Shown piece after piece: positions 25,010 to 32,671 of a stretch of DNA of 50,494 bases. The notes under the pieces are model-generated. The model searched no databases. It saw only the letters and a program-made list of their open reading frames with translations, and was not told where the DNA came from. The position numbers and the translations under genes were made by a program. Origin of the DNA: Ruminococcus flavefaciens 007c (lineage in GTDB: Bacteria > Bacillota > Clostridia > Oscillospirales > Ruminococcaceae); NCBI RefSeq assembly GCF_000571935.1, contig NZ_ATAX01000033.1, positions 1 through 50,494 on the forward strand. Direction: 5' to 3'. How positions within the stretch are numbered: the first letter of the stretch is position 1; every line of letters starts with the position of its first letter.

Positions 25010-25657
25010 ATGGATCTCGGAAAAATAGCATTATTCGGCTTTGATAAAAAAACATGGATACTCATAGCCATTGCAGCTGCGGCTGCTCTGCTGCTCATTC
25101 TGTATATATGCGTGCATTTCAGCAAGGGAAAGCGCAAAGGCAGAGCTGCTGAGCGCAAGGTGGGAAAATTCATAAAAAAGCTTGGAAAAAAGGACCATAT
25201 AAGAATAATCAACAATGCCTATCTGCCTCTTTACAATAAAGCCTGTGAAGTGGACCATCTGGTCTTCGGACGCTTCGGTGTGCTCGTTGTGGAGACAAAG
25301 GGCATATCAGGCACTGTAACGGGCAGCGGCAAGAACCTTACTCATAAGATAGGCAGCAAGACTCATAAGTTCTATAACCCCCAGCTCCAGAACAAGACAC
25401 ATATCGACAATGTGGTGCATCATCTGAAAAAGGGCGGATTTGATACTACTCCCGTAAACGGTGCGGTAGTATTCTCCGCAAAGGATATAGAATTCCCCTC
25501 CGAGATAGGCATGGATCTCAGGGGACTGGAAAAGTTTTACAATTCCCTTTCCGATGCAGGCTGCAATCAGGATGTGCTCTATCACTACTTTAAGGATATG
25601 CAGGTAAGGAATCCCATGAAAAAGATGTGGATAAGGACACGTAAGAAGAACGATTGA
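25010..25657 (+). CDS. Membrane-anchored NERD-domain protein
   Basis: The 215-residue product has an N-terminal transmembrane helix (about 16-37), a basic stretch (KGKRKGRAAERKVGKFIKKL) and then a NERD (nuclease-related) domain. The NERD core reads EVDHLVFGRFGVLVVETKG, matching the E-D-E-x-K nuclease-fold pattern; the ARNKxxH-like remainder is less clear. NERD proteins are thought to be nucleases, but few have been tested. The ATG has AAGGAG at 24997-25002. The GH53 gene follows after only 18 bases, so they are probably cotranscribed, which has no obvious functional reason. Confidence 0.78.
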   Translation: MDLGKIALFGFDKKTWILIAIAAAAALLLILYICVHFSKGKRKGRAAERKVGKFIKKLGKKDHIRIINNAYLPLYNKACEVDHLVFGRFGVLVVETKGISGTVTGSGKNLTHKIGSKTHKFYNPQLQNKTHIDNVVHHLKKGGFDTTPVNGAVVFSAKDIEFPSEIGMDLRGLEKFYNSLSDAGCNQDVLYHYFKDMQVRNPMKKMWIRTRKKND

Positions 25658-25675
25658 TCCGAAAAGGAGGTCATT

Positions 25676-27244
25676 ATGAAACTCAGGAGACTCATAGCTT
25701 CCGCAGCTGCGGCCGTCATGGCGTTCTCGGCTTCGGCAAACAGCGGATACTCACATGAAAGGGCGGACGCGGCAGACATTCCCGCCGTGACCTTCAGCAA
25801 CTTCGACAGCCGTATAAACGGAGGAGAACCTGTACGCGGCGTTGACATCTCCTCTGTTATCTCCCTTGAAGAAGCAGGCATGAAGTTCTATGATGACAAC
25901 GGCAAAGAGCAGGATATCTTCAGGACGCTTGCAGATCACGGCGTTAACTATATCCGTGTAAGGATATGGAACGAGCCTCACGACGACAACGGCAACAGCT
26001 ACGGCGGAGGCCATTCTGATCTTGAAACTGCGGCAAAAATAGGCAAACGCGCTGCCGAAAACGGCATGAAGCTCCTTGCTGACATACATTATTCCGATTT
26101 CTGGGCAGATCCCGCAAAGCAGACTCGTCCCAAGTACTGGCAGCCTCACGATCATAACAAGCTCAAGGGCGAGATATACAACTGGACCTCATGGGTGCTG
26201 AAGTACCTTACCGAGAACGGCAGCGACATCGGTATGGTGCAGGTGGGCAACGAGACAGACTGCTTCTTTTGCGGCGAAAAGGATATGTATAAGATATGCG
26301 ACCTGTTTTCCGGCGGTGAAAAGGCTGCCCGCGACTTTGACAGGAATATCCTCATAGTCCATCATTTCGCCAACGCAGGTAACGGACATTTCGGCTGGTA
26401 CGCTCAGGTCATGAATGAGTGCAAGCTGGATTATGATGTTTTTGCAGCTTCGTATTATTCCTACTGGCATGGTTCTCTTGACAATCTGAAGAAAACTCTC
26501 ACCGACATCGGCAACAAGTACAACAAGTACGTCATGGTGGCTGAGACTGCATATCCTTATACTGATATGGACGGCGACAACTTCGGAAACAGCGTCACCT
26601 CAAACCATGAGGGCTGCGAGATGAAGTACCCCGTGTCCGTTGACGGACAGATAAAGGCAGTGACCGATGTGTTCAGTACAGTGGCGGACTGCAACGGCCA
26701 TGGCATAGGAGTTTTCTACTGGGAGCCCGCATGGCTGGGCATACCAGATCTTTCATGGAACGAGCAAAAGCAGCTCTGGGACAGATACGGCATGGGCTGG
26801 GCTACGGGATATGCCCGTGAATACGACAGGGACGTCAAGGAATCGGGGGGCTCCTCCTTTGATAATCAGGCCATGTTTGATTTCCACGGCAGACCGCTGG
26901 AGTCACTGGACGTATTCCTTAATATCTATCCGCAGAAAAAGCCTGCAGCAACCACCACTACCACGACCACAACAGCTGCCACTACTACTACGACTACTAC
27001 CACCGAACCCTTTGAAACAAGGGAGATCATACTCGGAGATATAAATTCAGATGGGGTTATTGACGTATTTGATGTGATCTCCATGAGGAAAGCGCTTCTT
27101 TCGGGCAGCAGGTCAGCAGAGTTTGACCTCAACGGCGACAATGAAGTGGGAGTTGCCGATCTTGTGAAGCTCCAGCGCTTCATACTCGGCAATAATGACG
27201 GCGACCTTGCAAAAAAGACCATAACAGTTAAAAAGAACGGATAA
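25676..27244 (+). CDS. Endo-beta-1,4-galactanase (GH53) with dockerin
   Basis: The 522-residue secreted enzyme should cleave beta-1,4-galactan side chains of pectin (arabinogalactan I). A signal peptide covers about 1-34. The GH53 domain covers about 35-420: RGVDISSVISLEEAG, RVRIWNEPHDDNGNSYGGG, ADIHYSDFWADPAKQ, VQVGNET (acid/base Glu193), VAETAYPY (nucleophile Glu290) and FYWEPAWLG. A Thr/Ala linker (about 425-443) leads to a dockerin (about 452-505) with GDINSDGVIDVFDVISMRKAL and DLNGDNEVGVADLVKLQRF split by a short spacer. This dockerin differs in sequence from the LRR-type and the 29285-type dockerins, suggesting a different cohesin partner. AAAGGAGG precedes the ATG. Confidence 0.93.
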   Translation: MKLRRLIASAAAAVMAFSASANSGYSHERADAADIPAVTFSNFDSRINGGEPVRGVDISSVISLEEAGMKFYDDNGKEQDIFRTLADHGVNYIRVRIWNEPHDDNGNSYGGGHSDLETAAKIGKRAAENGMKLLADIHYSDFWADPAKQTRPKYWQPHDHNKLKGEIYNWTSWVLKYLTENGSDIGMVQVGNETDCFFCGEKDMYKICDLFSGGEKAARDFDRNILIVHHFANAGNGHFGWYAQVMNECKLDYDVFAASYYSYWHGSLDNLKKTLTDIGNKYNKYVMVAETAYPYTDMDGDNFGNSVTSNHEGCEMKYPVSVDGQIKAVTDVFSTVADCNGHGIGVFYWEPAWLGIPDLSWNEQKQLWDRYGMGWATGYAREYDRDVKESGGSSFDNQAMFDFHGRPLESLDVFLNIYPQKKPAATTTTTTTTAATTTTTTTTEPFETREIILGDINSDGVIDVFDVISMRKALLSGSRSAEFDLNGDNEVGVADLVKLQRFILGNNDGDLAKKTITVKKNG

Positions 27245-27248
27245 AAAT

Positions 27249-27290
27249 ACTCCCGGAGAGACGTAAAAGCCTCTTCGGGAGTAATTATTT
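27249..27290. terminator. Bidirectional terminator between convergent genes
   Basis: A 12-bp stem with one G-T pair (27249-27260 with 27271-27282). A-rich and T-rich flanks serve the GH53 gene on plus and the amidohydrolase operon on minus. Confidence 0.8.
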
Positions 27291-27291
27291 A

Positions 27292-28092
27292 TTATTGTAT
27301 ATCAAGGAGCCTTTCCGCATTTTTGTGGAATATGAGCTCCTTTTCTTCATCGGTCAGGGGAAGCCTTCCGATCATGGCTATCTCGTTTGCGGGCTCGTCC
27401 CAGGGACAGTCGCTGCCGAAAAGCACCTTGTCAGCACCCTGGCTGCGGATTATTCTCAGGAGCTGGTCGTCCTCGATATATCGTGAGACCACTCCCACAT
27501 CGAACCAGAGATTGTCATATTTTCCTGCGGTATACTTCTCCACATCGTCCCAGAGCCCCATGCCGCTCAGATGAGCCGCAACTATGGTGAGCTTCGGGAA
27601 TGCTTCTGCAATGGCTGCAAAGCTTTTCGGAGTAGCTCTGATAGTATCCTCGGAATAGGGATCCCAGCCTCCGTGAAAGACCGCTATCAGTCCAAGCTCC
27701 GCTATCTTTTCGTATATCGGGAACATTTTCTTCTCGTCGGGGCAGAAGAACTGGTATTCCGAGTGGAATTTTACTCCGCAGAGTCCCAGAGATTTTATGC
27801 GTACAAGTTCTTCAAGGGCGTCCTCGGCATCCGGGTGGACGGAGCCGCAGCAGTAAATATCGCTGCTCATGACCTCGGCTGCCCAGTTATTTATGGTAGT
27901 CTGCTGAGATGGCTTGGTAGCCACAGGCAGCAGCATAGCCCGTTCAATGCCGTTTTCGGCCATTTTTCTGCGGAGCCCGCTTAAAGTGCCGTCGGTGGCG
28001 GGAGTTATGCCGCTGGTGTCGGCGAGACCTTTTACGGCACGCTGCGCCAGGGCGTCGGTAAATGCGTGGGTGTGAAAATCAAAGTATCTCAT
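27292..28092 (-). CDS. Amidohydrolase-family protein (Amidohydro_2 type)
   Basis: The 266-residue TIM-barrel hydrolase starts MRYFDFHTHAF with the HxH metal motif. GVKFHSEYQ has a Lys-His region, VFHGGWDPYSEDT and VAAHLSGMGLWDD carry further His ligands, and FGSDCPWD carries the C-terminal Asp. Relatives hydrolyse or decarboxylate small ring or carboxylic compounds; the substrate is unknown. It starts seven bases after the metal-sensor stop, so it belongs to an operon controlled by that regulator. A metal-dependent enzyme under a metal sensor would be consistent with metal-sparing or metal-induced control, but this is inference. Confidence 0.82.
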   Translation of the reverse strand: MRYFDFHTHAFTDALAQRAVKGLADTSGITPATDGTLSGLRRKMAENGIERAMLLPVATKPSQQTTINNWAAEVMSSDIYCCGSVHPDAEDALEELVRIKSLGLCGVKFHSEYQFFCPDEKKMFPIYEKIAELGLIAVFHGGWDPYSEDTIRATPKSFAAIAEAFPKLTIVAAHLSGMGLWDDVEKYTAGKYDNLWFDVGVVSRYIEDDQLLRIIRSQGADKVLFGSDCPWDEPANEIAMIGRLPLTDEEKELIFHKNAERLLDIQ

Positions 28093-28099
28093 GCAGGGC

Positions 28100-28450
28100 T
28101 TACTCCATAACGTGTTCCATAGCGTGGTAGAAAATAGTTTTTACGTGGTCGTCGCAGAGGGAATAGAATATAGTCTTGCCCTCTCTGCGGGAGCTGACAA
28201 GGCGTGCCTGCTTGAGCACTCTCAGTTGATGGGATATAGCGGACTGAGTCATATTCAGCAGCCTTGCAATATCACAGACGCACATCTCGCTCTGACAGAG
28301 TACGAAGATTATTCTTATCCTTGTTGAGTCGCCGAAAACCTTCAGCAGCTCGGCGGCATCGTAGAGCAGTGCCTCATCGGGCATGACATTTGATACCTTT
28401 TCCACTATGTCCTTATGCACTCCGTGAGTGCCGCAGATATGTTCTTCCAT
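28100..28450 (-). CDS. ArsR/SmtB-family metal-sensing repressor
   Basis: A 116-residue winged-helix regulator. The recognition helix region is LNMTQSAISHQLRVLKQARLV, followed by the wing SSRREGKTIFYSL. Two metal sites can be read. One is an alpha-3N type site with Cys6 and the Cys57-x-Cys59 of SEMCVCDIA, as in CadC. The other is a C-terminal alpha-5 site Asp100-x-His102-x10-His113-x2-Glu116, exactly the SmtB/CzrA spacing. Zinc or cadmium sensing is therefore likely. It is the middle gene of an operon (membrane protein, sensor, amidohydrolase) with gaps of nine and seven bases. It probably represses its own promoter at 28940-28968. Confidence 0.9.
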   Translation of the reverse strand: MEEHICGTHGVHKDIVEKVSNVMPDEALLYDAAELLKVFGDSTRIRIIFVLCQSEMCVCDIARLLNMTQSAISHQLRVLKQARLVSSRREGKTIFYSLCDDHVKTIFYHAMEHVME

Positions 28451-28459
28451 TTTTGCCTC

Positions 28460-28897
28460 CTATTTATTGATAAAGAGCAGGAATGCCGCAGCAGCCGTAC
28501 CGATACAGGCGACAGTGCCGATAGTACAGGTAGCGCAGGCAAATTTATCGTAAACATATTTTTTATTCCTTGTAAGAAAGACGCTGCAGCTTTTGTCGCC
28601 GCGGTAGAGCTTGCTCTGCAAAAAGCCTTCCTCTGGGAATATATTGGGGTATTCTGTCCCGTCAATGATGTAGTAAGCGACCTTGAATCTGCTTCTCGGG
28701 CTTTTGTCAATACGTGAAAAAACGGCGCTGTGTTTGCTGGTGAACATCAGTCTCACAAAGAACACTGTGAGCAGCAGCAGTGAAGCAGCGAACAGGAAAA
28801 CGACAAGCATTGCTGCGGCGAAGAGCAGGTATATGGGCTTTACGCCGATTATCAGACATATAACAGCTATGATTATAACAGCAAGAACAAATTCCAT
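28460..28897 (-). CDS. Hypothetical membrane protein (145 aa)
   Basis: I do not recognise a family. Two long hydrophobic segments lie at the N-terminus (about 2-19 and 22-49). A soluble middle contains GTEYPNIFPEEGFLQSKLYRG, and a C-terminal hydrophobic segment is rich in Cys (FACATCTIGTVACIGTAAAAF). It is the first gene of the metal-sensor operon. The CxxC and nearby Cys could bind metal or form disulfides, but no function can be claimed. Confidence 0.7.
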   Translation of the reverse strand: MEFVLAVIIIAVICLIIGVKPIYLLFAAAMLVVFLFAASLLLLTVFFVRLMFTSKHSAVFSRIDKSPRSRFKVAYYIIDGTEYPNIFPEEGFLQSKLYRGDKSCSVFLTRNKKYVYDKFACATCTIGTVACIGTAAAAFLLFINK

Positions 28898-29284
28898 TAT
28901 ATCACCCCCGCATATGAGCGATAATTAGTATTTACATATATTATACAACAAACAGAGCCTTTTTGCAAGCTGTACAAAGAAAAGCCGCAGATAAGGTAAA
29001 AAGCGAGCTTTCTGAGTGGATTTTGAGGGTTGTTTATCTATATTTTTATTTTTTAACTTATAAAACAGCAATATTTTTATTGTGAAATGTCGAAAAAAGT
29101 TGTATAATTATAAGTGGCATAAGGGTATGACAGCAATGGAAAAATGCTGCCCGTTTCTGGTAATCTTAAATCTTTTTTTAGGCAATTTTAAGATTATTTT
29201 AAGTTGTTTGTACTACAATAAAAATACGCTAAGGGGGTTTATAATGCTAAAATGGGCAGATATTAAAAAAGGAGATTGATATTT
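28898..29284. other. AT-rich intergenic region between divergent transcription units
   Basis: About 390 bases without a supportable gene. It holds the minus-strand promoter at 28940-28968 and a plus-strand promoter-like pair, TTGTGA (29080-29085) and TATAAT (29103-29108) with 17-bp spacing. Downstream lies a perfect 10-bp inverted repeat (29161-29170 with 29187-29196) followed by TTTT. The implied leader for the 29285 gene is about 170 bases, long enough for regulation. Confidence 0.6.
28940..28968 (-). promoter_or_regulatory. Promoter of the metal-sensor operon
   Basis: Minus-strand TTGCAA (28963-28968) and TATAAT (28940-28945), 17-bp spacer. An imperfect inverted repeat ATATG-N18-CATAT (28912-28939) overlaps the predicted start site and could be the repressor's operator. 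Confidence 0.7.
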
Positions 29285-32200
29285 ATGAAGAATCAGAGTG
29301 TAAAGAAGCTTCTGGCAGGACTTTCCGCATTATGCGTAATGGGGGCTGCACTTCCGACAGTGAGCTTCGCAGCAGAGACAAAGGTCTCTAAGATCGTAGG
29401 CGACGCAAATGGCGACGGCAATGTTGACCTTGCGGACGCTATCCTCATCATGCAGGCGCTGGCTAATCCCAATAAGTACGGAATAGGCGGTACAGACGAA
29501 CATTCCTTCAGCGAACAGGGCTGGGCAAACGCAGACTGTGACGGCTTCAAGGGCGTTACCAATGATGACGCAGTTGCTATCCAGATGTTCCTTCTCAACA
29601 AGGGCGAGCTGAAGCCGAGCAGTGGAGATCCCGTTGCAGAGGCAACAAAGATCCATCTCAAGAATACTTCCATTGAAGTAGAGGGCGATAACGCTACAGT
29701 TGACGGCACCACAGTTACTATCACTCATTCGGGTGAGTTCTATGTGGATGGTACTCTTGATGACGGTCAGATCAACGTAAATATAGCAGACTCCAAGACT
29801 GATGCCGAGACCGTTAAGATATTCCTTAACGGAGCAAATATCACAGGCAAGAGCGCTCCTGCTATACTTGTTACAAATGCAGAAAATACATCCATAAATA
29901 TAGTTGACGGCACAGAAAACACCATCGCCGACGGCGATACAGCATATGCAGGTGATTTCGCCAAGACAGCCGTTATCGAAGCCAAGGACGACCTTACCAT
30001 TAAAGGCGGCGAAAAGAGCGACGGTGTCCTCAATATAACTGCAAACACCCAGGACGCTGTTTCCTGTAACAATGATATCAAGGTAAACGGCGGCAAGATC
30101 AATATCACTACAAGCAGTTCCGAGACCAAGACCGACGCTATAAAGGCTAAGAAGTCCGTTACTGTCAAGGATGGTAAGCTTGAGATCGATGCTACAGGCG
30201 ACGGTATCAAGTCCAGCAAGGGTGCTGTTTCATTCACAGGCGGCAAGACCAAGATAAAGGCAGGCAATGACGCTGTACAGGCTGAGACAACTATCGACAT
30301 CAGCGGAGGCAGACTCATTGCAGGCGGTGACCGCGGACTTACCGCAGTTACAGGAATCAATATCACAGGCGGTACTGTTATTGCTACTGCTACCGATAAT
30401 CAGGTAGACGAGAAGCTCCTCAGCGGTACAACCCAGACAACAGCACTTCTCAATTGTATCGACGATCCTTCAAACGAGAAGGACGGTACATGGAATAAGG
30501 ATAACGCAATAGTTACAGACAGCCTTGATGTGAAGTACACCAAGAAGTTCAAGTATGTTCTCATCAGTGACACTTCCATCAACGGAGCTAAGTCATGCGG
30601 CTTCAAGAACCTTTCAACAGGCAATGCCGTAACTCATACAGATGGCAAGCAGACACAGTTCCAGCTCAGTCTTGTAACTGTATTTGATAAGGTAGATCCT
30701 GCAGGAATTGCAAAAAGCGATGTAGTTCCTACTCCTGCACCCGAAGAGCTCACAATAACTCTTTCCGACGCAGGCATGACCACAAACGCTTCCTCAGAAG
30801 CTAAGGTGGAAAACAATATATGCACTATCTCTCAGCCCGGGGTTTTTACAGTAACCGGCGAGATGGTAGGCGGACAGATCATTGTTGATGTAGACAAGAC
30901 TGTCTATCCCGACGGCGTCGTTGAGCTCGATCTCAGCGGCATGAGCCTTACAAATACAAAAACTTCTCCTATATATGTAGCATCTATCGCAGATGAGGTC
31001 ATCATTGTTGCTAAGAACGGCACAGAGAATACTATCTCTGACGGTACAGAGTATACCAACGCTGACAATGATACGGGAGCTATCTATTCCAAGGAAGATA
31101 TAAAATTCAAGGGCAAGGGTAAGCTTACCGTAAACGGCAACGCTGCGGACGCTATCGTTGGCAAGGACGATATCAAGATCTACAACGGCACACTGGTAGT
31201 AAATGCTGCTGACGACGGTATCCGCGGCAAGGACAGCGTTACTATCGGAAATACATCATCAGACGGTACAGAGGTTGATTACTCCAATCTCTCTGTAACA
31301 GTAAATACAAAGGCCGGCGACGGTATCAAGGCAACATCCACTGATGTTTCTTCAACAGCAAAGCAGTTGGGAATTGTTACTATCAACGGCGGTACTATAA
31401 ATATTGACTCCTACGCAGACGGCATCTCAGCCGAGCAGTTCTTCACCATGAACGGCGGCGACCTGACTGTCAAGACCTATGAGGGCAGTTCCTACACAGG
31501 CACAGGCAGTACTCAGGGCGGACAGCAGGGTGGACAGCAAGGCGGCTGGGGCGGCGGCAGACCCGGCGGCGGAGGTCCCGGCGGATTCGGTATGGACGGA
31601 AACTCCAATAAGACCGACATATCCGCAAAGGGCATAAAGGCAGTGGGCCTTTATGACGAGGCTGGCACTACATGGCAGAGCGTAGGCGACATTACTATCA
31701 ACGGCGGTTCTATCAGTATAGATTCTTCCGATGACTGTATCCACTGTGGCGGAAATATGCGGCTTATCGGTGGCGAGTTAAAGCTCTTATCTGCTGATGA
31801 CGGCGCTCACGCAGACCATGACCTTACTATCGGTACCAAAGACAGCGGCAAGTATGATGATATAGTTATATTTGTCGGAAAAGGCTATGAGGGTATCGAA
31901 GCACAGAAGATCTACCAGAACAGCGGTTCCGTTATCGTGAACTCCACTGACGACGGCTTCAATGCAGCCGGCGGCAAAGACGGTTCAGGTATGGGTAATC
32001 CCGGTATGCCCTGGGGACAGGGCGGCGGCGGTTTCGGAGGCGGCGGCTTCGGCGGCAGCTCAGGAGACTACCTTATGCAGTTCAACGGTGGATTTGCGAT
32101 CGTCAATGTCGCCAACGGCGACCATGACGGCTATGATTCCAATGGTAATATCGAAATAAACGGCGGTTATATCATATCAAACGGCAATGAGCCCTTTGAC

Positions 32201-32554
32201 TGCGGTGACGGCGGAAGTACCATAAAGGTCAACGGCGGTACATGGGTATCAAATTGTCCTTCCGGCGGTATGAGCATGGGAGGCAGCGAAATGACTGCTT
32301 CAGTTACTGCTTCCACTAATAATCTCAGCGCTTATACAAGGCTTTCTCTTGTTGGCAAGGACGGAAAGGTCGTAGTTTCATTCATAGTTGACAAGGCTGT
32401 AAGCCAGCTCAAGGCAGGCGGAGCAAATACCTCGGGAGCTTCCTTCTATATGGGCGGAACTCTTAAGGATACTACATACTTCCAGAGCCTGGACGATACT
32501 CAGCTTGTTGCATACGGCGGTACGCTGACAGGCGGCAGTGTGATCCCTGGCTGA
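29285..32554 (+). CDS. Secreted dockerin protein with two Cthe_2159-type beta-helix domains
   Basis: The 1089-residue product has a signal peptide (about 1-29), then an N-terminal dockerin (about 36-106: GDANGDGNVDLADAI and ADCDGFKGVTNDDAV). Two regions of short repeats follow (about 125-430 and 485-1089), e.g. SISIDSSDDCIHCGGNMRL and KINITTSSSETKTDAIKAK. They fit the Cthe_2159/DUF4353 carbohydrate-binding family, a right-handed beta-helix related to pectate lyases that binds cellulose and polygalacturonate in Clostridium thermocellum. Gly/Gln-rich inserts occur near 750 and 910. I place the start at ATG 29285 (AGGAG at 29270-29274); an in-frame TTG at 29276 lies too close to that site. The N-terminal dockerin position is unusual, since most are C-terminal. 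Confidence 0.88.
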   Translation: MKNQSVKKLLAGLSALCVMGAALPTVSFAAETKVSKIVGDANGDGNVDLADAILIMQALANPNKYGIGGTDEHSFSEQGWANADCDGFKGVTNDDAVAIQMFLLNKGELKPSSGDPVAEATKIHLKNTSIEVEGDNATVDGTTVTITHSGEFYVDGTLDDGQINVNIADSKTDAETVKIFLNGANITGKSAPAILVTNAENTSINIVDGTENTIADGDTAYAGDFAKTAVIEAKDDLTIKGGEKSDGVLNITANTQDAVSCNNDIKVNGGKINITTSSSETKTDAIKAKKSVTVKDGKLEIDATGDGIKSSKGAVSFTGGKTKIKAGNDAVQAETTIDISGGRLIAGGDRGLTAVTGINITGGTVIATATDNQVDEKLLSGTTQTTALLNCIDDPSNEKDGTWNKDNAIVTDSLDVKYTKKFKYVLISDTSINGAKSCGFKNLSTGNAVTHTDGKQTQFQLSLVTVFDKVDPAGIAKSDVVPTPAPEELTITLSDAGMTTNASSEAKVENNICTISQPGVFTVTGEMVGGQIIVDVDKTVYPDGVVELDLSGMSLTNTKTSPIYVASIADEVIIVAKNGTENTISDGTEYTNADNDTGAIYSKEDIKFKGKGKLTVNGNAADAIVGKDDIKIYNGTLVVNAADDGIRGKDSVTIGNTSSDGTEVDYSNLSVTVNTKAGDGIKATSTDVSSTAKQLGIVTINGGTINIDSYADGISAEQFFTMNGGDLTVKTYEGSSYTGTGSTQGGQQGGQQGGWGGGRPGGGGPGGFGMDGNSNKTDISAKGIKAVGLYDEAGTTWQSVGDITINGGSISIDSSDDCIHCGGNMRLIGGELKLLSADDGAHADHDLTIGTKDSGKYDDIVIFVGKGYEGIEAQKIYQNSGSVIVNSTDDGFNAAGGKDGSGMGNPGMPWGQGGGGFGGGGFGGSSGDYLMQFNGGFAIVNVANGDHDGYDSNGNIEINGGYIISNGNEPFDCGDGGSTIKVNGGTWVSNCPSGGMSMGGSEMTASVTASTNNLSAYTRLSLVGKDGKVVVSFIVDKAVSQLKAGGANTSGASFYMGGTLKDTTYFQSLDDTQLVAYGGTLTGGSVIPG

Positions 32555-32584
32555 TAATACATCTTTACAAGCCCTTTTTCAATC

Positions 32585-32660
32585 GAGAGCCATGGAGTTT
32601 AGACGAAATGGCTCTCATCATTCCCTATAAAAAAACGCTTCTCATAAGAGAAGCGTTTTT
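32585..32660. terminator. Hairpin plus bidirectional terminator
   Basis: First hairpin: GAGAGCCAT (32585-32593) with ATGGCTCTC (32608-32616). Second: 13-bp perfect stem (32631-32643 with 32648-32660) with five As at its start and five Ts at its end. The second can end transcription from both the beta-helix gene and the convergent pseudokinase gene. Confidence 0.9.
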
Positions 32661-32671
32661 ATTATACTTTA

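Noticed and set aside
29082..29279. 65-codon frame upstream of the beta-helix gene
   Set aside because: It overlaps the promoter-like region, has no ribosome-binding site and no recognisable features.
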